This document shows, one piece after another, positions 31,818 to 43,487 of a stretch of DNA of 64,000 nt. The stretch's first letter is position 1, and every line of letters starts with the position of its first letter. The stretch comes from Fagopyrum homotropicum (lineage: Eukaryota > Streptophyta > Magnoliopsida > Caryophyllales > Polygonaceae), in NCBI GenBank assembly GCA_033239125.1, contig BSWB01000003.1, forward strand, positions 107,342,320 to 107,406,319. The letters are read 5' to 3'. The translations under genes and the position numbers were made by a program. The notes beneath the pieces are model-generated. The model was not told where the DNA came from and made no database searches. It saw nothing but the letters and a program-made list of their open reading frames with translations.

Positions 31818-32520
31818 CTTGTATGAGTGTCATGTGTATGAGTGGTGTTTGTTAGTTATGATAAACAACGAAACTGGATTAGGCCGACTTTATTATTTAC
31901 GTAATTGACCCAAGTGTATGATAACGGGTCGTGAAATCACCTGCCTAGCTCTTGTGAGAGTCTAGGAGGTTCCCTGCGACCGGAATAGTCCGGTAGACGG
32001 TCAGATGCATTAGTACCCTTCCGCGTTGGTAAACGGGGACAGGGGCGAGTTTTGGAAATCCCTCGTGTCACAAAATAAGTATCATTAGTAATGAACTACC
32101 ACCTAATTAAAGATAATAAAAGGATTGAGTGTTGCATGTTGATTGTGTATGATGTGTGATTGTGCTTTTACCTTTATACTTATGCATAGAATGTTAGCTA
32201 ACGGTTTTATACCGCTTGTAGATGCCTTGCAGGTTAAGACAGTTGTAGAGAGATCCGGTGGAAATGGTCAGCCGGGTCCACTTACTCATTTAGTTGGGGA
32301 CGGGGAGGTCTTCTGTTCTTCATATGCATCATTTTAGTAGCTTTTCTTGTAAGGCTGATACATATTCTCCATGTATATATTGTTTACAGTTTTCAAATGT
32401 TTTAAATACTTTTGTGCCTTGTTGTAAGATCCATGTAAAATTGTTGTCAAACTATGGTCGGGACCCACTGTGAGATCCTAACCAATAGCTCCCCGAGTTC
32501 TGAGAATTTGGGGTGTTACA

Positions 32521-32912
32521 ATATGGTATCAGAGGTCTGGGTTGGCAACAATGGCACTTGAAATCTTCTGAAAGGCCGAATGTATAAAATAAATAGAACC
32601 CGAAAGGGGTCTAAATTTTCAAAACGGATTTTTGTTTTTACACACACGCATAGTCGGGTTGTTGGGTTAGTACTATGTCGGACCACCATCGCTCTCCGTG
32701 GATCTCTGCAACTTGGATCGATATGAGTTAGTATATAGACTTTTTATGATGTTTCTTATTATATGTTATATACATGTGCATGCTTAGTTTGTTAGTATCC
32801 TAAAGGATATTTTATATCCTTTAGTAATGATATCACGAAGCGATTATCGCCTCATGATAAATCAACTGCGGACTTGAAGAATCTCCAACACGAGGCAATG
32901 GAATCGGACCTT
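32521..32912 (+). other. X leader: primer site, mini-ORF and stem-loop
   Basis: Primer site TGGTATCAGAGG (32524-32535) matches initiator tRNA-Met except the last base. A six-codon mini-ORF (MALEIF, 32551-32571) follows in an AACAATGGC context. An 11-bp perfect stem-loop CTAAAGGATAT-TTT-ATATCCTTTAG lies at 32800-32824. No gag start is recognisable before Y interrupts the region. The last five bases, ACCTT, are the Y target copy. Repeated in unit 2 at 49871-50262. Confidence 0.8.
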
Positions 32913-34987
32913 TGTAAAGCCCGGTTCATTGGACGCGTTCCGATATTTATTTTCCTACTGTCATCGATACTTTATTAACTCGAGTATTTTATTTAAAATT
33001 ATTCTAAGGCGTAAAATACCTTTCCCGAATATAATTATATATATGTTTTTTTTAATATGTTCACGAGTATCCGTCTTATTATTTTTTCGGAAAAGTGTGA
33101 AAAAGTTTTCCGATCTAAATTTCCCGTTTCGATTCATTTTGATCGAGTTTATTCCATTACCCTATATTTTTTTTCCTTTTGCTTCTCATTTATTTTTCTT
33201 TATTCTTCTTTCTTTCTTTCCCCATCGTGATGATGGTTGCCACCTGCTACACACTTTCGACCCCTCGCTCCCTGTGGACTTGTGGACTGAGCAGATCTAT
33301 AGCTTTGTGATACCTCTCATCGTTCCCTCTCTCGTTTGCAATCAACAAGCAAGCCTGCCCTACACTTGCCTCTCCATTCTCACTCACCTTCACATTCCTC
33401 ATCATCTTCCTCTACCTTCACTTGAACCAGGAAATGAGGATATCGATGGTTTTTCCCCTCTTTAGATTCAACCGTCAAGGAAACATTGAGAGAAGCCCCG
33501 CCACTGTTCGACCACCTGTAGCACCGCCAGGGAGAGGTGACCTCGAGCCGTCGGAGCCTTGCAACCGCCACCCTGCCGGAGCTCCTCTTCTGCGTCACTC
33601 CCTCCTTCACTCCTCTGTTGAGACAGTTTCGCCGGAAAGCCATCCTCCGGAGCTCCTCCAGTTGCGACCCTCGCGAGTCACCACCTAGCCGGGCTCGTGT
33701 CCTCCGCCGCAAACCTCTCTGCGCAACCGTCCCCTGCTCCAGTGAACTAGCCAGACTGAGAGAGCACCTGCCCCATGTATGCCGCCAGGGACGATGCCGG
33801 AGAAGCCACTGGAGGGCCGCCCTTTGCCTGCTCCAACTTCTTACTCCTTGCCTTCACCAGATCCGTCATCGTCACCGTCGAAGCAACCTCTCCTCGCCGC
33901 TTCGAACTCCCCTTTTGCTTCGTCTATATCGCGCCTCGCCGGAGCCTTTCAACGCCGCCTCTGCTCTTTCCTTTCCCCATGCTCTCGGTTCTCTTCTGTC
34001 GCGAGGGGAGACGACCGACGCCGCCGGAGTTGGGCAGCCTCTAGCGCCTCCGCCTCGCCTTCGCCACGTGCCTGAGCTAGTGGCCGCCGCCCTAGCGCTC
34101 TCACCTTGCCGCCGCCTCTAGGTTTGAAGACTGAACAAGGGTTAAAACCCTTCTTTTTTTTTTATTGCAGTCCCCCCCCCCTTTTGGTGTATTTGCAAAA
34201 AGTACCCTGTACTTTGGATTTACAGTTTTGGCCCTAATTTTTGGAAGTTGCATATATGCCCCTACTTCTATATAATTACAGATTTTGGCCAGATTTTCTT
34301 ATTTATGTTTTATGACCCAAATTCTGAGAGTTAACTATTATGCCCTTTGTTGGATTATTTTCACAATATGGCCCAAGGATTTATTGGCGGGTTTTGACCC
34401 ATGTTTATAAATTGTATAAATTTCCCCGGAAAATGTTTTAGTGATTTTGAAGCTTGGTTTTGAAAATGAGTTACCTTAGATTTATATGTATTATATATTA
34501 CGCACTCGTTGGGTTAATTTCGAGTTATATATATTATATATTCCCCGGAAGGGTTTAATTGCGGGTTTTAGCGTTTGCTTTTGAAAATGAGTTTACCTTA
34601 TAATAATATATCTTATATATATTATAATCAAATTTAGCGTATTAGCTAAATTTGTGTAGCTTTGGTTTTAGGTCCGGAAGCGCCCCGATAAAGGCCTAAC
34701 GAGTCCAAGATTCGACATCCGTCTTTTGACGTCGTGTGAGTATCTCCTTCCTCGATTTAGTTATGTTTAGTATTAGTATCATGCTAGGTTGGATCTAGCA
34801 TAACTTAGCGTGAATGCCAAGTAGTGGCTTTGGACCTTAGGTGAATGTTTGAGGATTGTGAAATGTTTTAAGGCTTGAGGTGTTGATGTTATCTTGTGAG
34901 GGTTGTAGGGCGTTGAGTGTTTGAGTTGATCTTGTGAGCTTATGAGGATTGAGATTATGGTTGTATGATCTTGTTGAGATTGCGGAG

Positions 34988-35174
34988 ACTAGGACGAAAG
35001 TATCCTAGTAGTGTTGTGAGTTATGATCTTGCGAGATCCGAGGGTTTAGAAGTCCTAGGACTTCTAGCTTCTGTTGAGTGTGATCTGAGCATGAGGGATT
35101 CTAGGATGCGGTCCTAGAATTGAGAGTCAAATGATCTTGCATAGATCATTTGTATAGAAGTCTAAGACTTCTAT
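34988..35174 (+). repeat. Cluster of five perfect stem-loops in the Y LTR
   Basis: In order: ACTAGGA/TCCTAGT (34988-35009); the 20-base palindrome TAGAAGTCCTAGGACTTCTA (35047-35066); ATTCTAGGA/TCCTAGAAT (35098-35120); AAATGATC/GATCATTT (35129-35151); ATAGAAGTCT/AGACTTCTAT (35154-35174). All are retained in the other Y LTRs. Confidence 0.9.
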
Positions 35175-35273
35175 TGTGAGTGGGTTGTTGTTGATGTAGT
35201 TATCTTCTTGTAAGCAGGTTATGGGCTTCCCCCCCCCTAAGGAAGCGAGAGTGTTGTGAGTTGAGTGTGGACG

Positions 35274-35295
35274 AGGTAAGTCTTCGGACTTACTT
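35274..35295 (+). promoter_or_regulatory. Splice-donor-like stem-loop, Y 5' LTR
   Basis: AGGTAAGTC - TTCG - GACTTACTT, nine pairs with one G-U wobble, closed by C(UUCG)G, a known very stable tetraloop. Other Y LTR copies: 42645-42662, 52625-52642 and 59995-60012 (core stem). Confidence 0.65.
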
Positions 35296-36113
35296 AGCTC
35301 GTATTCTCTGTATTAGTTTCATTGCGTGTTTGGTGGTGTGTGTTTATTGTTTATGTGTGTGTTTATTGCTTATGTTATAACATCTAAACCGGTAATAGGA
35401 CCACCGACTTTATATGTTTATATTTGGCCCAAGTGTATGATAACGGGCGGTGACCACTATGTCCGGCCCAAAATGGGGATGGTCGGGAGGTGCCTTGCGA
35501 CCAGTCCAACAGGTGATGCTGATTCGCATCTGGCCCAAACCTGTTTGGTGAAAGGGGACAAGGGCGGGATCCTTTAAGATTCTCGTGTCACAAAAGAAGT
35601 TGAATTAGAACGGAATATGACTTAATAAAAAAAAAAGATAATAAACCGGATTGTGTGTTTTGGAACATGTTGTGTGTTTATGATGCCTTATGTGTGTATG
35701 TGCCAATACCATGATTCTAATGCCTTGAATGCTAGCTAACGGTTTTATACCGATATTGTTGTAGATTGCCTTGCAGGTTAGGAAAGCGGCCGAGATATCC
35801 AGAAGAGTGGGCAGCCGGGGTTCCGTACATTTTAGGAGTGGGTTTTGGTTGGATTCGGGTTGTGTTTTATTCTTCGTTTATTATGTTGGTATGCCGTGTG
35901 TATGGCGTTTTGATCTTTGGTGTTGATTATCGGCTGAAGTCTTTTGTTGTTTTCCTTCGGGTTTCTTAGCATTTGCATTAAAAGGAATTTTGGTTTGCCT
36001 TTATTTGTGCCATGTTGAAAGATCCGGTGAAATTGTTGTCAGGCTAAGGGTCGGGACCCATTGTGAGGTCCCAACCCGTAGCGCCCCGAGTCCCGCGGAT
36101 TCTGGGTGTTACA

Positions 36114-38704
36114 AAAGTGGTATCAGAGCGAGGTTGACAACAATGGCACTCGCAATCTTCTAAAGGCCGAATGAGGAATAAACAGAACCCACACGGGTTC
36201 TGACTTTTCGTTTTCAAAATCACATGCATGAGTCGGGGTAGAATGTACGGACTACCACTTCTTCCGCGAATCTCGGCAGCTTAGTTTATTGGATTTGTAT
36301 ATATATGTAGATATGTAGGTATGTATAATATATGTGGATTGTAGTTGCATGATGACTTGATTTATATGTATAGTGAATATATGTGGACTATAATACATGT
36401 TTGGACCTTGTATTGTTGTATTAGATTTCCGGATGTGATATATTAGTAGTTATGTGGACATAAACATATATATGCTTATATACGGGCTCTTATATATATA
36501 TAGTAATATATAGTATGGGACCTTATAGTTAGGACGCGGAAAGATATCATCACCTTTAAGACGACGTTGTTGGCTTAGGATATCATTCATACGTGGATGA
36601 GTATGCTCAAGTATCAAGTTGAGCGTTTCGTGTTGACGAACACCATGGTGTTTCTCGGATTCCTATAAAAGGACATCGAAGAGGAGGAGTAGAGATGTTA
36701 TAAACAAAGGACAACCAAGTAAAAGAAAACTCGAGACGAATTAAGGGGATCAAGATGGGAGCAATACAAGAAAAAGGGAGCAACATAAAAGTGTAGAAGC
36801 GGTTCTAAAGAGGTCATGATCGAACGACGACGAGACCAAGAGAGAACGAACTTAAGTTCTTCGAGAAGAAGCGTGGACAACTAAAGATGTAAATCGAGGA
36901 GGAGATGAGTACGTTCTAGCAAGGTTAAGGTGGTGTTCCATTAAGATGCAAAGCTTTCCTTAGACGTTTCTAAGCATTGGAGGGTAGAGGAGAAAAGTGA
37001 ACGAAACATGTGGGAAGAATTTAAATACCGTGAGTTAAATTTGCTAGGTACCAAGAAGTGAAGAGTCAAAAATACAAGTGTTACAAGGAGGATCACATGT
37101 TGAAAGTTCACATAGTAGAATTACCTGGCGGAGTCAATCATTTTCCGTCATTGAGATGAAACTGAGCAACGCTAAGGAGGAAGGGTGTGTGGATGATGAT
37201 CTTCAGAAGATGAAAGATAAAACAAGGAGTTTTGATTAAAAGACTCAAGTTACCAACCAAGAGAAGAGAGTAGTTACTAACCATAGAGATGTGGGGAAGA
37301 TGCACTTACAAGATATTATGAAGAACGGTTAAGCCTATGAACGAGAGTTACGCGACACAACAAGGCCGAGAAGGTATAGTTACCTTATAGAAGAAGAAAG
37401 AAGCGTGGAGCGTATAAAGAGTTAACGGAGTGTGTGAAGGGTGAAATAAGCAAGTGAAGTTTAAGACAGAGTGCCCTATGAGGGTAGCCTTCAGGAGAAT
37501 GGTAACATGGAGGGTAAGTAGAATGGTAAGTCATTGACATTGGATGAGAAGAGTAATTGATGACAACCAAGAACGCACGTGTGCGGGTTGGCTATTGATG
37601 AGCGTAGATGAGAAGAGTAGGCAAGACAATGGCATGAAGGATCGGTAACAAGAGCTTGGAGGATTTCCGGTGGTTCGGTGTAAGTAGTGAAAAAGTATGT
37701 CAACTAAGTACAATTATCTTAATCAAGTAATATTGCATGGGATCAAAGCGAGTGAATGTATCAGACCTCCCCAGGAGTGATTGTAATTATCCTTTGCGAC
37801 TTTCTTAGGTCATGGGAATGACATATGGGGAATGACACGGATCAAAACTTTTAAAGTTTGATTAAGAGGACGCATGGTATGTTTGTTCTAATAAATGAAT
37901 GGTATGTTTACGCAAGCAAAATGAGTCAGATGTTTCAGATTCACATGGAAGAGTCATGGTGGCTATGGCGTGAAAAGGAGGACCTAGATTAGGGGCAACG
38001 TTGCAAGCTTAGAGTTATGAGTTGGATACTTCAGTGATGTTGGTAGGGGGGATATTAGCCTAGTGTTCTTCACAAGGCATACCGGTACGGTGGTGAAGTT
38101 GTTTATCGACTACCAACAGATGCTTAAGTGACCAACAAGAGTAAGAGAAGACCGAAGTGTTGAAGTTTGATATCGATATGAGATGTATAAGGAGTACATG
38201 GAAGGTTGAGGGTAGAGCCTCTACGGTCGGTTCGACGTTACATAAGAAAATGAAGTATAAATTTCTATGCCTACTTAAAGAAAGGATGTCTATGGTGAAA
38301 GCTTATGTAGAAGACGAAGAGCAACTTCCATATGTTGGGATGTCATGGAAAGCGAAGAAGGTAAGATCAATTGTTTTGAAGCACAGTTAAGTCATGTAGT
38401 TTGGACCCTTATGACCGCACATAAGTGAGAAACCTTAGAATATTTTTTCAATCATGTCATCGAGGAGGGAGAATGAAATTGAGAAAAAAAAGAATACTTA
38501 AATAAGGCTACAAGAGTCAAAAGACTCGAGCAAGTCTCTCGAGTTCAAGAGATGAAGGATCTCGGAAAGAAGACCATAAACATTGTAGCTAAAGATGGAA
38601 CAACACACGCGTTTAAAGGACGTCACCCCAACAGATCGAGGTAGATCATAAGTATCATGACCACTTGTAAAGTGATAAGACAAGATTGTCGGTTATTATG
38701 ATAT
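36114..38704 (+). other. Y internal region: primer site, mini-ORF, decayed gag-pol
   Basis: Primer site TGGTATCAGAGC at 36118-36129. Mini-ORF ATGGCACTCGCAATCTTCTAA at 36143-36163 (six codons). The remainder is purine-rich on the plus strand, with no frame I can assign. It occupies the place of gag and protease, and scattered fragments may be remnants, but I cannot support individual domains. Confidence 0.6.
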
Positions 38705-39250
38705 GTGACGGGAAGAGAAAAGATGAAAGCTGATATATCACGATTTCCAATACGTCAGAATGTGGAATTTTCCACTAAGGTTGAGCTTGATTTAATTCCG
38801 ATGTCTAAGGCGCCGTATGAAATAACACTTGTGCAGAGACATGAGTTGTGGAAGCAAGTGAAGGAGGAATTGCAAGAACTTAGTGATAAGATTTCATTAG
38901 AATTAGTGAAATGATACGAAGAACTTCAAATATTATCTTGAACTCTTGATTTGAAGTTCATGCTGGAATATAATTTAAACTTTTGATTTGAAATTGTTAT
39001 GGAGAACACCAGTTTGCGCAAAGAGAGACGATTATCTCCGTTTGTACATCGATGTCTATAAGTTGAGCAAGATGACAATGAAGGACCAGTATCCCTTACA
39101 ACGAATGGGAGATCTACTCGATCAGCTGCAAAGTCGGTAGTCTCTTCTAAGATTAAGTCAAGATTTGATTGTCACCGTTTGAGAATTCGCGACTCAAAAA
39201 TTGCAAATACGGCATTTTGGACCAACCAGAGTCACTACGAGAAAGATGTC
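38705..39250 (+). pseudogene. Y reverse transcriptase relic
   Basis: The open stretch 38705-38914 contains VEFSTKVELDLIPMSKAPYE, aligning by eye with the segment before RT in Z (VDFGIELEPGTRPISKAPYR), followed by a KEELQELSDK helix. Further on, 39025-39135 reads LYIDVYKLSK, MTMKDQYPLQRM and DLLDQLQ, aligning with LCIDYRELN, VTIKNKYPLPRI and DLLDQLH of Z. Stops and frameshifts follow. This shows Y is a Tekay-type relative and not an unrelated large non-coding element. Unit 2 copy: from 56054. Confidence 0.75.
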
Positions 39251-39779
39251 GTATGACATGTTGTCTCGGGACGGCAAACCCCGAGAGATATGGAAGGAGT
39301 TACAAGTTATTTTAGAAGTGCTTAGCTTTACCAGATATGTGAAGGGAGAAGTTGTATAACACCTTTTATGGTAACCTACTACGGATGATAATGAAGTATT
39401 CAATGGGACAAAGAATTGACAATAGAGTTGCTGAGAGTTAAGAGGGGATTTATTGGGGCAACTGTTTCGATTTACCTTGAGGAATGATGAGTTTGAAGTG
39501 TACAAGTGATTCTTCGAGACAAGGTCTTGATCGAGTATCGAGAAACGATGTAAAAGTAATAGCTTACGTGTCTCCTTAGTAGAAGCAGTGTGAAGTAAAG
39601 TACTTCCTTCATTACTTGGAACTTGCAACAAGAATTGAGGAGACATAACATCAAAGTTTGGTTTGGCAAGAACCAAAGCTAACGATGTAAATTGGAAGTT
39701 CGATCTTCTTTGTTAGAAACAAGCAAAGAAGGAACATAATGGAAATGCTGCATTGAGGAAGACCCGAGAAGGAAGTCGA

Positions 39780-40045
39780 GTTTCCAATATATCGGACCTT
39801 TTTGAGATCTTAGCGCGAGTTGGGAAAGTGGTTTACCGGTTGGCGCGACCGCCGAGAGTAGAGGGTGATCACCCGGTGTTTAATGTGTATTAGTCAAGGG
39901 AGTACATATATGACTCGAGATATGTTGTCAGTGATGAGGATCTAGTGGCCAACATGAAGAGCCGAAGAGGCTGCCTAGGGACGGAGAATAGTATCCAGAG
40001 TTTTACGCTGAGTTAGGGGCATCAATAGAATCGACGGGTTACGCT
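39780..40045 (+). pseudogene. Y integrase C-terminal relic
   Basis: Reads YIGPFEILARVGKVVYRLA, then HPVFNVY, then a stop where Z has HVSQLREY, then REYI and YVVSDEDLV. This is the GPY/F module of a chromovirus integrase. The chromodomain area is reduced to unclear remnants. Unit 2 copy: about 57129-57394. Confidence 0.8.
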
Positions 40046-40243
40046 TAGTTCTTCCCTTGGTTGAGTTATGTGCATGTATGATGTTATGTATAGTCTGTGC
40101 CTTGTGCTGGAATGTATATATATGACCTAATATATCGTGCAGTGGTAGTTGATTAGATTATGTGTATAGACTAGGACATTTAGGCCTTCTTAATTTGAGA
40201 ATTCATACCTCAACCTTAGGGACAGAGAAGTTCGACGCATAGA

Positions 40244-40280
40244 AAGTTTCGGGACGAAACTTGTTTTTAGGGGGATCTAA
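40244..40280 (+). other. Y palindrome and polypurine tract
   Basis: AAGTTTCGGGACGAAACTT (40244-40262) followed by TGTTTTT and AGGGGGATCTAA (40269-40280) abutting the 3' LTR. Same layout as Z. Unit 2 copy: 57593-57629. Confidence 0.85.
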
Positions 40281-43200
40281 TGTAAAGCCCGGTTCATTGG
40301 ACGCGTTCCGATATTTATTTTCCTACTCTCATCGATACTTTATTAACTCGAGTATTTTATTTAAAATTATTCTAAGGCGTAAAATACCTTTCCCGAATAT
40401 AATTATATATATGTTTTTTTTAATATGTTCACGAGTATCCGTCTTATTATTTTTTCGGAAAAGTGTGAAAAAGTTTTCCGATCTAAATTTCCCGTTTCGA
40501 TTCATTTTGATCGAGTTTATTCCATTACCCTATATTTTTTTCCTTTTGCTTCTCATTTATTTTTCTTTATTCTTCTTTCTTTCTTTCCCCATCGTGATGA
40601 TGGTTGCCACCTGCTACACACTTTCGAACCCTCGCTCCCTGTGGACTTGTGGACTGAGCAGATCTATAGCTTTGTGATACCTCTCATCGTTCCCTCTCTC
40701 GTTTGCAATCAACAAGCAAGCCTGCCCTACACTTGCCTCTCCATTCTCACTCACCTTCACATTCCTCATCATCTTCCTCTACCTTCACTTGAACCAGGAA
40801 ATGAGGATATCGATGGTTTTTCCCCTCTTTAGATTCAACCGTCAAGGAAACATTGAGAGAAGCCCCGCCACTGTTCGACCACCTGTAGCACCGCCAGGGA
40901 GAGGTGACCTCGAGCCGTCGGAGCCTTGCAACCGCCACCCTGCCGGAGCTCCTCTTCTGCGTCACTCCCTCCTTCACTCCTCTGTTGAGACAGTTTCGCC
41001 GGAAAGCCATCCTCCGGAGCTCCTCCAGTTGCGACCCTCGCGAGTCACCACCTAGCCGGGCTCGTGTCCTCCGCCGCAAACCTCTCTGCGCAACCGTCCC
41101 CTGCTCCAGTGAACTAGCCAGACTGAGAGAGCACCTGCCCCATGTATGCCGCCAGGGACGATGCCGGAGAAGCCACTGGAGGGCCGCCCTTTGCCTGCTC
41201 CAACTTCTTACTCCTTGCCTTCACCAGATCCGTCATCGTCACCGTCGAAGCAACCTCTCCTCGCCGCTTCGACCTCCCCTTTTGCTTCGTCTATATCGCG
41301 CCTCGCCGGAGCCTTTCAACGCCGCCTCTGCTCTTTCCTTTCCCCATGCTCTCGGTTCTCTTCTGTCGCGAGGGGAGACGACCGACGCCGCCGGAGTTGG
41401 GCAGCCTCTAGCGCCTCCGCCTCGCCTTCGCCACGTGCCTGAGCTAGTGGCCGCCGCCCTAGCGCTCTCACCTTGCCGCCGCCTCTGGGTTTGAAGACTG
41501 AACAAGGGTTAAAACCCTTCTTTTTTTTTATTGCAGTCCCCCCCCCCTTTTGGTGTATTTGCAAAAAGTACCCTGTACTTTGGATTTACAGTTTTGGCCC
41601 TAATTTTTGGAAGTTGCATATATGCCCCTACTTCTATATAATTACAGATTTTGGCCAGATTTTCTTATTTATGTTTTATGACCCAAATTCTGAGAGTTAA
41701 CTATTATGCCCTTTGTTGGATTATTTTCACAATATGGCCCAAGGATTTATTGGCGGGTTTTGACCCATGTTTATAAATTGTATAAATTTCCCCGGAAAAT
41801 GTTTTAGTGATTTTGAAGCTTGGTTTTGAAAATGAGTTACCTTAGATTTATATGTATTATATATTACGCACTCGTTGGGTTAATTTCGAGTTATATATAT
41901 TATATATTCCCCGGAAGGGTTTAATTGCGGGTTTTAGCGTTTGCTTTTGAAAATGAGTTTACCTTATAATAATATATCTTATATATATTATAATCAAATT
42001 TAGCGTATTAGCTAAATTTGTGTAGCTTTGGTTTTAGGTCCGGAAGCGCCCCGATAAAGGCCTAACGAGTCCAAGATTCGACATCCGTCTTTTGACGTCG
42101 TGTGAGTATCTCCTTCCTCGATTTAGTTATGTTTAGTATTAGTATCATGCTAGGTTGGATCTAGCATAACTTAGCGTGAATGCCAAGTAGTGGCTTTGGA
42201 CCTTAGGTGAATGTTTGAGGATTGTGAAATGTTTTAAGGCTTGAGGTGTTGATGTTATCTTGTGAGGGTTGTAGGGCGTTGAGTGTTTGAGTTGATCTTG
42301 TGAGCTTATGAGGATTGAGATTATGGTTGTATGATCTTGTTGAGATTGCGGAGACTAGGACGAAAGTATCCTAGTAGTGTTGTGAGTTATGATCTTGCGA
42401 GATCCGAGGGTTTAGAAGTCCTAGGACTTCTAGCTTCTGTTGAGTGTGATCTGAGCATGAGGGATTCTAGGATGCGGTCCTAGAATTGAGAGTCAAATGA
42501 TCTTGCATAGATCATTTGTATAGAAGTCTAAGACTTCTATTGTGAGTGGGTTGTTGTTGATGTAGTTATCTTTTTGTAAGTAGGTTATGGGCTTCCCCCC
42601 CCCCCCTAAGGAAGCGAGAGTGTTGTGAGTTGAGTGTGGACGAGGTAAGTCTTCGGACTTACTTAGCTCGTATTCTCTGTATTAGTTTCATTGCGTGTTT
42701 GGTGGTGTGTGTTTATTGTTTATGTGTGTGTTTATTGCTTATGTTATAACATCTAAACCGGTAATAGGACCACCGACTTTATATGTTTATATTTGGCCCA
42801 AGTGTATGATAACGGGCGGTGACCACTATGTCCGGCCCAAAATGGGGATGGTCGGGAGGTGCCTTGCGACCAGTCCAACAGGTGATGCTGATTCGCATCT
42901 GGCCCAAACCTGTTTGGTGAAAGGGGACAAGGGCGGGATCCTTTAAGATTCTCGTGTCACAAAAGAAGTTGAATTAGAACGGAATATGACTTAATAAAAA
43001 AAAAAGATAATAAACCGGATTGTGTGTTTTGGAACATGTTGTGTGTTTATGATGCCTTATGTGTGTATGTGCCAATACCATGATTCTAATGCCTTGAATG
43101 CTAGCTAACGGTTTTATACCGATATTGTTGTAGATTGCCTTGCAGGTTAGGAAAGCGGCCGAGATATCCAGAAGAGTGGGCAGCCGGGGTTCCGTACATT

Positions 43201-43482
43201 TTAGGAGTGGGTTTTGGTTGGAGTCGGGTTGTGTTTTATTCTTCGTTTATTATGTTGGTATGCCGTGTGTATGGCGTTTTGATCTTTGGTGTTGATTATC
43301 GGCTGAAGTCTTTTGTTGTTTTCCTTCGGGTTTCTTAGCATTTGCATTAAAAGGAATTTTGGTTTGCCTTTATTTGTGCCATGTTGAAAGATCCGGTGAA
43401 ATTGTTGTCAGGCTAAGGGTCGGGACCCATTGTGAGGTCCCAACCCGTAGCGCCCCGAGTCCCGCGGATTCTGGGTGTTACA
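40281..43482 (+). repeat. Y 3' LTR, unit 1
   Basis: 3202 bp, near-identical to the 5' LTR. Positions distinguishing it from the 5' copy include CTACTCTCATCG (against CTACTGTCATCG), TTTCGAACCC, CTTCGACCTC and TTGGAGTCGGG. Confidence 0.93.
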
Positions 43483-43487
43483 ACCTT

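Larger units (their letters stand above)
29705..32520 (+). repeat. X LTR, first copy (400-bp deletion)
   Basis: 2816 bp, TGTAATATCCGG...GGTGTTACA. It starts like the Z LTR but differs beyond. It contains 71-bp tandem repeats with stem-loops (29808-30020), a TGAC array (30046-30170), a GC-rich section (about 30180-30620), a TAGAAGTC/GACTTCTA stem-loop (near 31670), the donor-like stem-loop (31798-31817), AATAAA (32115-32120) and an acceptor-like GCCTTGCAG|GTTA (32232). Relative to the second copy it lacks the segment equivalent to 47280-47679. Confidence 0.92.
32913..36113 (+). repeat. Y 5' LTR, unit 1
   Basis: TGTAAAGCCC...GGTGTTACA. It has a GC-rich section (about 33480-34130) with overlapping open frames on both strands that do not look like genes, then AT-rich sequence. 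A cluster of perfect stem-loops follows (34988-35174), then the donor-like stem-loop (35274-35295, C(TTCG)G loop), AATAAA (35640-35645) and the acceptor-like GCCTTGCAG|GTTAG (35776). Confidence 0.92.
32913..43482 (+). mobile_element. Chromovirus Y, unit 1 (Tekay-like, internal region decayed)
   Basis: 10570 bp inserted in the X leader/internal region, with a perfect 5-bp duplication ACCTT (32908-32912 and 43483-43487). LTRs of 3201 and 3202 bp differ at about seven positions by my reading, plus homopolymer length changes. The internal region (about 4.17 kb) has no intact gene, only relics of RT and integrase. The primer site is TGGTATCAGAGC. Young LTRs around a decayed interior suggest it moved using proteins from other elements. 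Confidence 0.93.

Noticed and set aside
33537..34121. 194-196 aa arginine/leucine-rich frames repeated in each Y LTR (also 40904, 50887, 58254)
   Set aside because: They lie in a GC-rich part of the LTR where several frames on both strands are open, show no known domain, and are repeated only because the LTR is repeated.
39194..39676. 160 aa minus-strand frame in Y (also 56543)
   Set aside because: It runs opposite the decayed RT region and has no family resemblance.
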